Shown: positions 1-7,199, counted from the stretch's first letter. The stretch: 12,498 nt of DNA from an uncultured Thermoanaerobacteraceae bacterium (GCA_937914965.1 CALGIY010000063.1:1-12498); one strand, 5' to 3'. Notes: generated from the sequence alone by a model not told the origin. Numbers and translations: made by a program.

Positions 1-92
1 GTTCCTTAGCAAACTGAGTATCCCATCTCATTCCGATAGCCAGGATCCTGGCTATCGGAATGAGATGCGGGATACTCAGTTTGCTAAGGAAC
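1..92. repeat. Long near-perfect inverted repeat at the window edge
   Basis: The two halves are reverse complements. The outer arms of 24 bases (1-24 and 69-92) match perfectly. The inner 42 bases (25-66) are a perfect palindrome centred on GGATCC. The only asymmetry is two extra bases (GC, 67-68) on the right side. There is essentially no loop and no following T-run, so it is not a normal terminator. The right arm reads in frame into the short frame that ends at 142. It begins exactly at base 1, which suits either a contig-end fold-back artefact or a genuine cruciform/foldback element cut by the window. Confidence 0.95.
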
Positions 93-142
93 TGGAGAAA
101 AAACCAGATAAAGCCAAAGCACAGGCCAAGATACCAGGTTAA
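2..142 (+). CDS. C-terminal end of an unrecognised reading frame (partial)
   Basis: This frame is open from base 2 through the whole inverted repeat to TAA at 140-142 (46 codons). An in-frame ATG lies at 65-67 and would give a 25-residue peptide. The last part is lysine- and alanine-rich (KELEKKPDKAKAQAKIPG), hydrophilic and probably helical. It sits directly before a good terminator, which fits the end of a real transcription unit. I do not recognise the family. It could be the true C-terminus of an upstream gene whose 5' part has been replaced by the reverse-complement copy, a very small lysine-rich protein, or a chance frame. Confidence 0.35.
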   Translation, partial: FLSKLSIPSHSDSQDPGYRNEMRDTQFAKELEKKPDKAKAQAKIPG

Positions 143-160
143 GTCATTGAGTGAATTGGG

Positions 161-190
161 GGGGAGGGGCCATACCTTCCCCTTTTTTAT
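161..190 (+). terminator. Intrinsic terminator before the yceD promoter
   Basis: An 8-bp stem (161-168 with 175-182, one G-T pair) with a 6-base loop is followed by six T residues at 183-188. It closes the unit ending at 142 and separates it from the yceD promoter, whose -35 starts at 190. Confidence 0.85.
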
Positions 191-218
191 TGACATTATT
201 GTAAGTCATCGTTATAAT
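190..218 (+). promoter_or_regulatory. Consensus SigA promoter for yceD-rpmF
   Basis: TTGACA at 190-195 and TATAAT at 213-218 are separated by 17 bases, a perfect match to the vegetative consensus. Transcription should start near 225, which leaves a leader of about 20 bases and rules out the GTG at 224 as the start codon of the next gene. Confidence 0.9.
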
Positions 219-244
219 TTGGAGTGTTATTAGGGGTGGATGCT

Positions 245-769
245 GTGAAAATTGATGTAAGTGAGCTACGGAAAGTCAAAGGTCGGAGTGAAAAATTTCT
301 GGGTATGCTTCCCGATCACTCACTTGATGTTCTGGGACAAAAATCTACATTCCGGAGTCTCAAGGTTGATGGTGAGGCTACTAATACCGGAGAAGGGATC
401 TTTGTCCGGGGAAATGTTACAGGTTATGTAGATTTTGCTTGCAGTCTTTGTTTGAAAGAATTCTCTGTCTCTCTTAATGTTCCGCTGGAAGAAAATTACC
501 ACCGGGAGGGGGAGGAGATTCCCCAGGACGAAGAAGAACCTGTACGGGTCTACCGGGAAGATGAAATCGACATTACTGACCTGATCAAAGAGGGTTTACT
601 TTTAGCCCTTCCGATGAAACCGATATGTAAACCGGACTGCAAGGGGTTGTGTTCTTATTGTGGTTGTGACCTCAATACCCAGCAGTGCAACTGTAAAGAA
701 GAGGAGATCGACCCGCGGCTTGCGGTGTTAGGTAGTCTTTTACAGGATCTAGACAAAAATCCAAAATAA
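245..769 (+). CDS. yceD: YceD/DUF177 family protein, 23S rRNA accumulation partner of L32
   Basis: This 174-residue protein belongs to the YceD (DUF177) family, whose genes almost always precede rpmF. The family is linked to 23S rRNA accumulation in bacteria and plastids. Two cysteine clusters are visible: C66-x2-C69, and a C-terminal group C128, C132, C136, C139, C141, C148, C150 containing the family-typical KGLC..CG..LN pattern, a likely metal site. The frame is open from a GTG at 224, but that base lies at the expected transcription start. The GTG at 245 has an AGGGGTGG ribosome-binding site at 232-239 and gives the usual MKIDVSEL start. It is followed 17 bases later by rpmF. Confidence 0.9.
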   Translation: MKIDVSELRKVKGRSEKFLGMLPDHSLDVLGQKSTFRSLKVDGEATNTGEGIFVRGNVTGYVDFACSLCLKEFSVSLNVPLEENYHREGEEIPQDEEEPVRVYREDEIDITDLIKEGLLLALPMKPICKPDCKGLCSYCGCDLNTQQCNCKEEEIDPRLAVLGSLLQDLDKNPK

Positions 770-786
770 GCATGGGGGTTTGACAA

Positions 787-963
787 ATGGCTGTTCCAAA
801 AAGAAGAACATCTAAATCCCGGAAAAACAAGCGAAGATCGGAAATTAAGCTTACCGGGCCTACAGTTGTACCGTGCCCGCACTGCCATGAACCCAAAATG
901 GCACATGTTGTTTGTGGCGAATGCGGTTATTACGGGGAAAAAGAAGTTGTGAAAAAGTCCTAA
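787..963 (+). CDS. rpmF: 50S ribosomal protein L32
   Basis: This 58-residue protein is L32, a small structural protein of the large ribosomal subunit. It starts [17 protein letters not shown], the typical basic L32 N-terminus, and has two CxxC pairs (C30/C33 and C43/C46) forming the zinc-ribbon type of L32, followed by [15 protein letters not shown] ribosome-binding site at 774-778 lies 8 bases before the ATG. It shares the yceD promoter. The zinc-binding form means that zinc-poor cells would need a cysteine-free paralogue, but none is in this window. Confidence 0.97.
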   Translation: MAVPKRRTSKSRKNKRRSEIKLTGPTVVPCPHCHEPKMAHVVCGECGYYGEKEVVKKS

Positions 964-979
964 TCCATTTGCTGTAAGG

Positions 980-1018
980 AAAAAGACAAGAGGCAAGCAG
1001 CCCTGCTTGTCTTTTTTT
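980..1018 (+). terminator. Terminator-like structure with two competing stems between rpmF and plsX
   Basis: The T-run at 1012-1018 is preceded by CTGCTTG (1003-1009), which can pair with CAAGCAG at 994-1000 as a short hairpin. Alternatively, CTTGTCTTTTT (1006-1016) pairs with AAAAAGACAAG at 980-990 as an 11-bp stem with a 15-base loop. The two pairings share the right arm, so they exclude each other. It lies only 17 bases before the plsX start, so partial readthrough from rpmF into plsX is likely. Confidence 0.65.
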
Positions 1019-1035
1019 CTATGGGGGTGAGTTTC

Positions 1036-2025
1036 GTGAAGATTGCTGTTGATGTTATGGGAGGGGATTATGCTCCAGGAGAAATTATCAAAGGATCCAT
1101 TGATGCGGTGGTTAGCGATGGAATCAAAGTAATCCTGGTTGGACAGGAAGAACTGATACAGGAAGAACTAAAAAAATACAGGTATCCCGCTGGACATGTC
1201 TCCATAATCCACGCCAGTGAGGTTATCGGTATGCATGAACATCCCGCCAAATCTGTTCGCCGTAAAAAAGATGCTTCACTTGTTGTTGCAACCAAGATCG
1301 TAAAAAGAGGCCAGGCTTCTGCTGTTGTTTCGGCAGGAAATACAGGTGCCCAGATGGCAGCAGCGCTTTTTGAGTTGGGACGCATACCGGGGATTGAGCG
1401 TCCTGGTATCGCCACAGTTCTTCCCTCTCCCACGGGGCCGAAGGTCTTAATCGATTCTGGGGCTAATGTAGATGTTAAAGCCCAGCACCTGGAACAGTTT
1501 GCACGGCTGGGCAGCGCATACGCAGAAGGTGTCCTGGGCATCGAGAACCCGCAGGTAGCACTTCTGAATGTGGGAAGTGAGCCCAGCAAAGGGAACGAAG
1601 TTGTCATTGAGGCGTATCAACTATTAAAACAAGGTGATCTGAATTTTTCCGGAAATATCGAGGGCCGGGAAATCTTTCAAACTGATGTTGATGTCATTGT
1701 TTGTGATGGCTTTGTGGGCAATATCACTTTAAAGGCAACAGAGGGCATTGTCGCTGCATTAATGACTATGATGAGAGCAGAGTTGAGAAAAAATCCACTG
1801 CGGGTACTTGGTGGTGTTTTGGCTAAGCCTGGAATCAAAGATATAGTGAAGAAGTTAGACTACAGTGAGTATGGAGGCGCTCCACTGTTAGGGGTCGAAG
1901 GTGTCAGCATTATTTGTCACGGCAGTTCCAAGGCCCGGGCGATCAGGAATGCTATTCGCTATGCATACCAAACAGCGCAAAGTGAAATGTTAGACATGAT
2001 TGCGAGGGGCTTTCATGAGGGATAA
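1036..2025 (+). CDS. plsX: Phosphate acyltransferase PlsX (acyl-ACP:phosphate transacylase)
   Basis: PlsX converts acyl-ACP and phosphate to acyl-phosphate, the donor for PlsY in phosphatidic acid synthesis. It is a peripheral membrane enzyme. The 329 residues begin with the hallmark MKIAVDVMGGDYAP. VVSAGNTGA lies in the first third and VIVCDGFVGNITLK and YGGAPLLGV in the last third, all typical of the family. An ATG at 1021 in the same frame has no ribosome-binding site and would sit against the T-run of the preceding terminator. The GTG at 1036 follows GGGGGTGAG at 1023-1031 and gives the canonical N-terminus. In Bacillus, fabD and fabG follow; here acpP comes next. Confidence 0.96.
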   Translation: MKIAVDVMGGDYAPGEIIKGSIDAVVSDGIKVILVGQEELIQEELKKYRYPAGHVSIIHASEVIGMHEHPAKSVRRKKDASLVVATKIVKRGQASAVVSAGNTGAQMAAALFELGRIPGIERPGIATVLPSPTGPKVLIDSGANVDVKAQHLEQFARLGSAYAEGVLGIENPQVALLNVGSEPSKGNEVVIEAYQLLKQGDLNFSGNIEGREIFQTDVDVIVCDGFVGNITLKATEGIVAALMTMMRAELRKNPLRVLGGVLAKPGIKDIVKKLDYSEYGGAPLLGVEGVSIICHGSSKARAIRNAIRYAYQTAQSEMLDMIARGFHEG

Positions 2026-2049
2026 ACCTTGGCACTTTTGGAAAAATGC

Positions 2050-2077
2050 TTGACAATTCGTGTTTACTGTTTAAAAT
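2050..2077 (+). promoter_or_regulatory. SigA-type promoter for acpP
   Basis: TTGACA at 2050-2055 and TAAAAT at 2072-2077 are separated by 16 bases. A second TATAAT at 2102-2107 has no recognisable -35. The element gives acpP, needed in very large amounts, a transcript independent of plsX. Confidence 0.65.
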
Positions 2078-2136
2078 GATTTTAGTTATTTGGTTCATCC
2101 TTATAATAAAGATGATTCCTGGGGGAGGTGAGAAAA

Positions 2137-2361
2137 GTGATTTTTGATAAAGTGAAATCCATAGTCGCTGAGCAGCTTGGAGTCGATCAAGAAGAAATAG
2201 AAATGAAAACATCTTTTGAAGATCTCAATGCAGATTCACTGGATATCGTGGAATTGATAATGGCTCTCGAAGAAGAATTTGACCTGGAGATACCCGATGA
2301 AGATATGGAAAATATTCAATCTGTGGGGCAAGTTGTAGAGTATATTAAGGATCACCAGTAA
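2137..2361 (+). CDS. acpP: Acyl carrier protein
   Basis: This 74-residue acidic protein carries acyl chains on a 4'-phosphopantetheine arm. The attachment serine is S34 in the [10 protein letters not shown] motif, on the typical four-helix scaffold (residues 1-15, 34-48, then the acidic [10 protein letters not shown] segment). A GTG at 2128 is in frame, but it lies inside the strong GGGGGAGGTGAG ribosome-binding site. The GTG at 2137 is correctly spaced from that site and gives [10 protein letters not shown], the usual ACP start. The protein partner is PlsX immediately upstream, which consumes acyl-ACP. Confidence 0.95.
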   Translation: MIFDKVKSIVAEQLGVDQEEIEMKTSFEDLNADSLDIVELIMALEEEFDLEIPDEDMENIQSVGQVVEYIKDHQ

Positions 2362-2380
2362 AATGCGTTTTGATATCTGG

Positions 2381-2400
2381 TGCGAGACTTCGGTTTCGCA
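2381..2400 (+). promoter_or_regulatory. C(UUCG)G hairpin in the acpP-rnc intercistronic leader
   Basis: TGCGAGAC (2381-2388) and GTTTCGCA (2393-2400) form an 8-bp stem with one G-U pair, capped by the extra-stable UUCG tetraloop. No T-run follows, so it is not a terminator. It lies 11 bases before the GGGGAGG ribosome-binding site of rnc, where it could protect mRNA ends, be processed, or affect translation of rnc. Confidence 0.7.
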
Positions 2401-2425
2401 AGAGGAGTCCTGGGGAGGCATGGAA

Positions 2426-3121
2426 ATGGACCCCAAACATACACAACTACAAAAAAAGATTAATATCACATTTAAACAACCAGAACTTCTGAAGATGGCT
2501 CTGATTCATCCTTCTTACTTGTCTGAGCATCCCGAAGAGGAGCATCACAATCAACGCTTGGAATTTCTAGGTGATGCTGTCTTGGGTATAGTTGTAGCAT
2601 ATTATCTTTATAAACACTATCCTGAAGCCAGTGAAGGGGAACTGACGAAAATAAGAGCGGCAGTTGTTTGTGAATCATCACTGGCTGGCTTAGCCCAGAG
2701 TCTGGACCTGGGTGAGCACATACAATTAGGCCGCGGTGAAGCTCTTTCGGGAGGAAAAAATCGTCCTTCAATCCTGGCAGATGCTTTTGAGGCACTGATA
2801 GCTGCTGTTTTTCTGGATCAGGGTTGGGAAAGATGCTGTGTTTATTTATCGAACCTTCTTAAAGAGGAGATAGAAAAAACGTTACAAGGTGTTTCCAGTG
2901 ATTTTAAAACACTCTTGCAGGAAATAATCCAGCGCAATAGCAGCGATAGATTGTCCTATCGACTACTGTCGGAATCAGGCCCAGATCATGATAAAATCTT
3001 TGAATCAGGGGTTTTTTTAAATAACAGACTGCTAGGCAAAGGCAGTGGAAAGTCAAAAAAGGAATCTGAACAACATGCGGCACAGAATGCCATAGATTTT
3101 CTGAGAAAAGAGCAATTGTAA
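2426..3121 (+). CDS. rnc: Ribonuclease III
   Basis: RNase III cleaves double-stranded RNA, processing rRNA precursors and structured mRNAs. With the ATG at 2426 the protein is 231 residues. The N-terminal endonuclease domain carries the signature NQRLEFLGDAVLG (43-55) with metal ligands E46 and D50, plus D119 and E122 in ILADAFEALIAA. A double-stranded-RNA-binding domain runs from about 159 to 229 (DFKTLLQE... GSGKSKKESEQHAA). The frame is open from 2363, but the GGGGAGG at 2412-2418 is correctly spaced only for 2426; the ATG at 2420 is too close. Starting at 2363 would also place the UUCG hairpin inside the coding region. Confidence 0.95.
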   Translation: MDPKHTQLQKKINITFKQPELLKMALIHPSYLSEHPEEEHHNQRLEFLGDAVLGIVVAYYLYKHYPEASEGELTKIRAAVVCESSLAGLAQSLDLGEHIQLGRGEALSGGKNRPSILADAFEALIAAVFLDQGWERCCVYLSNLLKEEIEKTLQGVSSDFKTLLQEIIQRNSSDRLSYRLLSESGPDHDKIFESGVFLNNRLLGKGSGKSKKESEQHAAQNAIDFLRKEQL

Positions 3122-3152
3122 TATTATTTCCAGGCTGTAAATTCTCCCTCAA

Positions 3153-3181
3153 GCAGGAATATTATGACTTAGGTCGAAATA
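3153..3181 (+). promoter_or_regulatory. SigH-like sporulation promoter upstream of spoVS
   Basis: GCAGGAATA at 3153-3161 fits the SigH -35 pattern RnAGGAWWW completely. After an 11-base spacer, GTCGAAATA at 3173-3181 fits the -10 pattern RnnGAATWW with one mismatch. SigH control of spoVS is known in Bacillus subtilis, which makes the match more credible. The call is by eye against the published consensus. Confidence 0.6.
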
Positions 3182-3199
3182 TACTAAAGCGATCTAAGT
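3167..3199 (+). promoter_or_regulatory. Dyad overlapping the spoVS -10 region
   Basis: ACTTAGGTCG (3167-3176) and CGATCTAAGT (3190-3199) are inverted copies with one G-T position and a 13-base spacer. The left arm overlaps the SigH-like -10 and the right arm falls near or after the start point. It could be an operator for a repressor or, in RNA, a leader hairpin. No T-run follows. Confidence 0.5.
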
Positions 3200-3232
3200 T
3201 CATTTACGCACTGCAGTAGAAAAGGGGGAAAC

Positions 3233-3496
3233 ATGGTGGAAGTGCTCAAAGTATCAGCTCGATCAAATCCGAAGTCTGTTGCCGGTGCTCTTACTGCTGT
3301 TATTAGGGAGAAAGGAACCGCTGAAATTCAGGCCGTAGGTGCAGGAGCGGTCAATCAGGCGGTGAAAGCAATTGCTATTAGTCGGGGTTATATTGCTCCC
3401 AATGGGATCGATTTAGTCGCAGTGCCTGCGTTTGTGGAAATCACCATCGATGGTGAAGAACGGACAGCAATAAAATTTATTGTTGAACCTAGATAG
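3233..3496 (+). CDS. spoVS: Stage V sporulation protein S
   Basis: SpoVS is a small Alba-like protein that acts in sporulation, affecting dehydration and coat assembly and, in Bacillus, septation. The 87 residues match the family over their whole length: VLKVSARSNPKSVAGAL near the start, AEIQAVGAGAVNQAVKA at about 30-46, and the ending IDGEERTAIKFIVEPR. The ATG has GGGGG at 3224-3228, 4 bases upstream. In Bacillus the gene is not in the rnc-smc cluster; here it lies between rnc and smc, only 17 bases before smc. No terminator separates them, so its SigH-like promoter probably also reads into smc. Confidence 0.97.
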   Translation: MVEVLKVSARSNPKSVAGALTAVIREKGTAEIQAVGAGAVNQAVKAIAISRGYIAPNGIDLVAVPAFVEITIDGEERTAIKFIVEPR

Positions 3497-3513
3497 GGTG
3501 TTTTTTTGGTCTT

Positions 3514-6500
3514 ATGTATCTTAAGCGCTTAGAAATACAGGGATTCAAGTCCTTCGCGGACCGGGTTGCCATTGAGTTTAAAAAGGGTATAACTGTAATT
3601 GTTGGCCCTAATGGCTGCGGGAAAAGCAATATAACAGATGCTGTCCAGTGGGTTTTAGGGGAGCAGAGTGCCCGGTCCCTGAGGGGCTACAAAATGGATG
3701 ATGTTATTTTCTCAGGTACTGCTAGGCGACGGCCACTGGGGATGGCCGAAGTATCGTTAACTTTTGATAACCGGGAACGGGTATTAAATCTTCCCTTTGA
3801 GGAAATAAACATTACCAGGCGTGTTTACAGGTCTGGTGAAGGTGAATACTTTATCAACAAGAGATTATGCCGTCTGCGTGATATCCACGAGCTTTTTGCT
3901 CAATGTGGTATCAGCCGCGCGGCGTTTTCTATTACCTCTCAAGGAAAAATTGATGAGTTTATTACGGTTCGTCCCCAGGAAAGAAGAATATTTCTCGAAG
4001 AGATTGCCGGTGTGGGCAGTTACCGGCAGCGCAAGACTGATGCCCTCCGGAGACTGAAAGAAACAGAAGATTCCCTGGCCAGACTACAGGATATTCTGGG
4101 CGAACTAGAGAAGATGCGCCTTCCTTTGAAAAAGAAGGCTGAGATTGCTGAACAATATCAAAAATTGGCGCAGTTATTAAAAGAAGTAGAGTCACGCTTG
4201 TTAGAAGGCCAAATGGCGGGGATTACGAAAAGGGAAGAGGCATTGTTTGAGGAGTCTCAAAAACTGGAGTCCACCAGTCTACAGGTAGAGCAGAGTATTC
4301 TGGTACTGGAAGATGAACTGAGAGAATACAAGCAGGGAGTATCATCCAGGCGGGAGGCCATTGACCAGAAGGAAGAGGAGTTTTCGGATGTACAGAAGGT
4401 ACTCCAGGAGAGTCACTCTGCTAATGCTCGCCTTGAAGAGAAGATTGCCTCCTGTGATCTCAGAGGGGCGGAACTGCAGGCTAGACTGGCTGTGATCGGG
4501 CAGAGGAAGTTGGAGACAGAACAAGAACTAGCAGAGATTGCATCCGCCTGTAGTAAACTGGAAAGCCATCAATCCCAGGCTAAAGGTGATCTTGCTGCGC
4601 TAGAAAAAGAGAAAATAAAGTGGGAAGCACAGAAGGATGAAGCTAACAGGACCTGGGATAGAGTTGACAAGGAAACTTTCGAGATACTTCATCAAAAGAC
4701 AGGACTGGTCAGTGATCTTCAAGTGCTGAAAAATAAAAAAGAGGTTTTGGTGCGCCAGCAGGAATCTCTTGCTAAAAAGGCTAGTGAGGGAAGGGTGCGT
4801 AGTGACGAATTGGAGGCAAAGGTCCACAAAGCTGAAGAACTCTGTAATCAACATGCCGCAGCTCTAAAAAATGCCCAATCTGAACTAGAGCAAGGGGAAA
4901 AGCTCGTCAAGTCTTTGAACAGGGAACAGGAGAAAATTACTTCACAGCTCATGTCTCTCCGTCAGAAGATCGACAGAGCCGAGGAACGGTGCCGTATTCT
5001 CAAAGATGCGGAGAAAAACAAAGAAGGATACCAATACGGAGTTAAGAGGATTCTCCAGGCACTGTCCCAAGGGGCAAGGTTTGACGGGGAATCGCTATCT
5101 TTAGTTGAGGAATTGTTTTCCATAGATCCTGCTTATGGGACTGCCCTGGATACTGCTTTAGGGCGTGCTGCCCATAATTTTATCTGCACCACTCCCCAAG
5201 CTGCTCAGGAGGCTATCGCCAAGTTAAAGAAGGAAAAATCAGGTAGGGCAAGTTTTTTCCCACTTAAAGCCTTGGAACACTGGGTGTTTCATCAGGATAA
5301 TCCAAAACCGGTCAAGGGTTTGGTCGGGCGCCTGTCAGATTTGGTGACTTGTGACCAGAAGTATAGAAAATTGGCGGAGTATCTACTGGGCAGGACCCAT
5401 CTTGTTGATAACCTGAAAAACGCCAGTTTCCTTGCAGAGAAGAATAATTACCGGTACCGGGTTGTTACCCTGGAAGGTGACTTGATCCAAGCAGGAGGAC
5501 TGTTTACAGGGGGTGGGGGACGCTCTCGTTATCCATCCCCCCGCCGCAGAAAGCAGGAAATAATAGAAATCGATACTGAGATTCGCAAAGATGGTCAACT
5601 GCGTGCTTCTTACCAGCAGCGAAGTGAGGATTTAACTGTACAGATAGAGAAAGCAAAAAAAGGGATTCACGAACTAAAAGAAAAATGCCGGCAGTTGGAT
5701 GATTGCTGGAGGAATGAAACTCAAAAGGTGGGCGCCATGCAGCAAGAACTAAAGCGCTTGACCGAGTTTATAGAAAATTGCCGTCTGGAAGGGGAGGAAC
5801 TACGGTATCACCAGCAGGATTTAGATCAGCAGGTGACTATCCGGGAGCAGGAGATTGCTCAAATCACAGCACTTGAACGAGCATCGGAAGTGAAAAGGTC
5901 AGATCTAGAAAAAGCCCGCCGGGATTCTGAAGGAAAGACACAGGAACTCCTGGGTAGGCTGTCCGCGGCTCAGGTTTCTTACTCTACCATATCCCAGGAC
6001 TTAAAACACCAGGAACAGAAGCTTCAGCAGATCCAGCAGCTTCTAGAGCTTAGGAAACAGGAGCAGCTGCAGGTACAGGATGATCTAGCTGCATTTTGTG
6101 CTGAAAAAGAGTGCCTGCAGGAACAAGAGAAGATTCTGCGGGAGCAGTTAGATGCTTATGGGAGAAAAAAGAAGGAGATTAAGGACAACCTCACCTTTCG
6201 AAAAAAGCAGGTATCTGCAAGGGAGAGGTTTGTGGATGCTAAAGAACGAAGATACCTGAAGCTCAAAGAGGTTGCCTTGAAATCTCAGCAGCGGCTGCAG
6301 AACAACACTATCAAACAGCAGCACCTTGAAGACCAGAAGGAACAGATCTTTAAACAGGCAGCTGAAAATAAAATAAAACTGAATCTGGATAGTGATCTAA
6401 GGATCCCTGCTCGCAAGGAGGAGCAGTCCTGGAAAGAGGAGATTGCACGCCTCAAGCAGATAATGGAGAGCCTTGGGGAAATTAACTTTACAGCCCCTGG

Positions 6501-7101
6501 GGAATATATCGAGGTTCAGGACAGGGCACGTTATCTGGAGTCTCAAATCAAAGATTTGGAAGAAGGGAAAGAGTCCCTGAATAAAATGATTAGCGAGCTG
6601 GACCGGATTGCAGCAGCAAGGTTCCAGAAAACCTTTCAGGAGGTAAAAACAAGCTTTCAAGAATTCTACCGACTGCTTACTGAGGGTGGGAGCGCCGATC
6701 TTGTGCTCACAGATGAAGACAACATCCTGGAGACGGGAATTGACATCTGTGTTGTCCCCCGTGGCAAGAAGCCGCGCTACCTTTCACTGCTTTCCGGGGG
6801 AGAAAAATCGATCACGGGGATTGCCTTTCTTTTTGCCATGCTGCAGTCAAACCCCAGTCCGTTCTACTTTTTAGATGAGATCGAGGCATTTCTCGATGAT
6901 GCCAACATTGGCCGTTTTGTTAATATGCTAAAAAACTGGAGTGCCAACTACCAGTTAATATTAATTTCACACCGCTACCAAACCATGCAGATCGCTGATC
7001 ACCTTTATGGAGTAACCATGGAGGAGCCCGGGATTTCAAAACTGGTTTCTGTTCAGCTCAGCGAGTACACACCTGATAATAGTGAAAAGCAAATCTCGTA
7101 G
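3514..7101 (+). CDS. smc: Chromosome segregation protein SMC
   Basis: SMC is the ATPase of the condensin complex that, with ScpA and ScpB, organises and segregates the chromosome. The 1195 residues have the full architecture. The N-terminal head has Walker A GPNGCGKS (31-38). A long coiled coil follows, then the hinge at about 504-670 ending GDLIQAGGLFTGGG, then the return coiled coil and a C-terminal head with the ABC signature LSLLSGGEK (1090-1098) and Walker B FYFLDE (1117-1122). The start MYLKRLEIQGFKSFAD is canonical, though its ribosome-binding site is weak (GGGTG about 13 bases upstream), suggesting coupling to spoVS. Several usually conserved head segments are variant: ISRAAFSITSQG instead of the common GLGKDSYSIIGQG, and GGEKSITGIAFLF instead of GGERALTAIALLF. 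No frame damage is seen and ScpA/ScpB are not in the window. Confidence 0.97.
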   Translation: MYLKRLEIQGFKSFADRVAIEFKKGITVIVGPNGCGKSNITDAVQWVLGEQSARSLRGYKMDDVIFSGTARRRPLGMAEVSLTFDNRERVLNLPFEEINITRRVYRSGEGEYFINKRLCRLRDIHELFAQCGISRAAFSITSQGKIDEFITVRPQERRIFLEEIAGVGSYRQRKTDALRRLKETEDSLARLQDILGELEKMRLPLKKKAEIAEQYQKLAQLLKEVESRLLEGQMAGITKREEALFEESQKLESTSLQVEQSILVLEDELREYKQGVSSRREAIDQKEEEFSDVQKVLQESHSANARLEEKIASCDLRGAELQARLAVIGQRKLETEQELAEIASACSKLESHQSQAKGDLAALEKEKIKWEAQKDEANRTWDRVDKETFEILHQKTGLVSDLQVLKNKKEVLVRQQESLAKKASEGRVRSDELEAKVHKAEELCNQHAAALKNAQSELEQGEKLVKSLNREQEKITSQLMSLRQKIDRAEERCRILKDAEKNKEGYQYGVKRILQALSQGARFDGESLSLVEELFSIDPAYGTALDTALGRAAHNFICTTPQAAQEAIAKLKKEKSGRASFFPLKALEHWVFHQDNPKPVKGLVGRLSDLVTCDQKYRKLAEYLLGRTHLVDNLKNASFLAEKNNYRYRVVTLEGDLIQAGGLFTGGGGRSRYPSPRRRKQEIIEIDTEIRKDGQLRASYQQRSEDLTVQIEKAKKGIHELKEKCRQLDDCWRNETQKVGAMQQELKRLTEFIENCRLEGEELRYHQQDLDQQVTIREQEIAQITALERASEVKRSDLEKARRDSEGKTQELLGRLSAAQVSYSTISQDLKHQEQKLQQIQQLLELRKQEQLQVQDDLAAFCAEKECLQEQEKILREQLDAYGRKKKEIKDNLTFRKKQVSARERFVDAKERRYLKLKEVALKSQQRLQNNTIKQQHLEDQKEQIFKQAAENKIKLNLDSDLRIPARKEEQSWKEEIARLKQIMESLGEINFTAPGEYIEVQDRARYLESQIKDLEEGKESLNKMISELDRIAAARFQKTFQEVKTSFQEFYRLLTEGGSADLVLTDEDNILETGIDICVVPRGKKPRYLSLLSGGEKSITGIAFLFAMLQSNPSPFYFLDEIEAFLDDANIGRFVNMLKNWSANYQLILISHRYQTMQIADHLYGVTMEEPGISKLVSVQLSEYTPDNSEKQIS

Positions 7102-7199
7102 CCAACTCTTTTAATCTCCTTGTTCGTCCCTTGATCAAGAACTGTAACTGACCTGTCTTCCGGGTTATCTCGCCGGAGTATAACTGATCCTTTCATTTA

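Noticed and set aside
224..244. Upstream GTG start for yceD
   Set aside because: It falls at the expected transcription start of the consensus promoter and lacks a ribosome-binding site; the GTG at 245 has a good one.
1068..1607. 179-codon open frame on the - strand inside plsX
   Set aside because: It is an antisense shadow of the conserved plsX coding sequence with no family resemblance.
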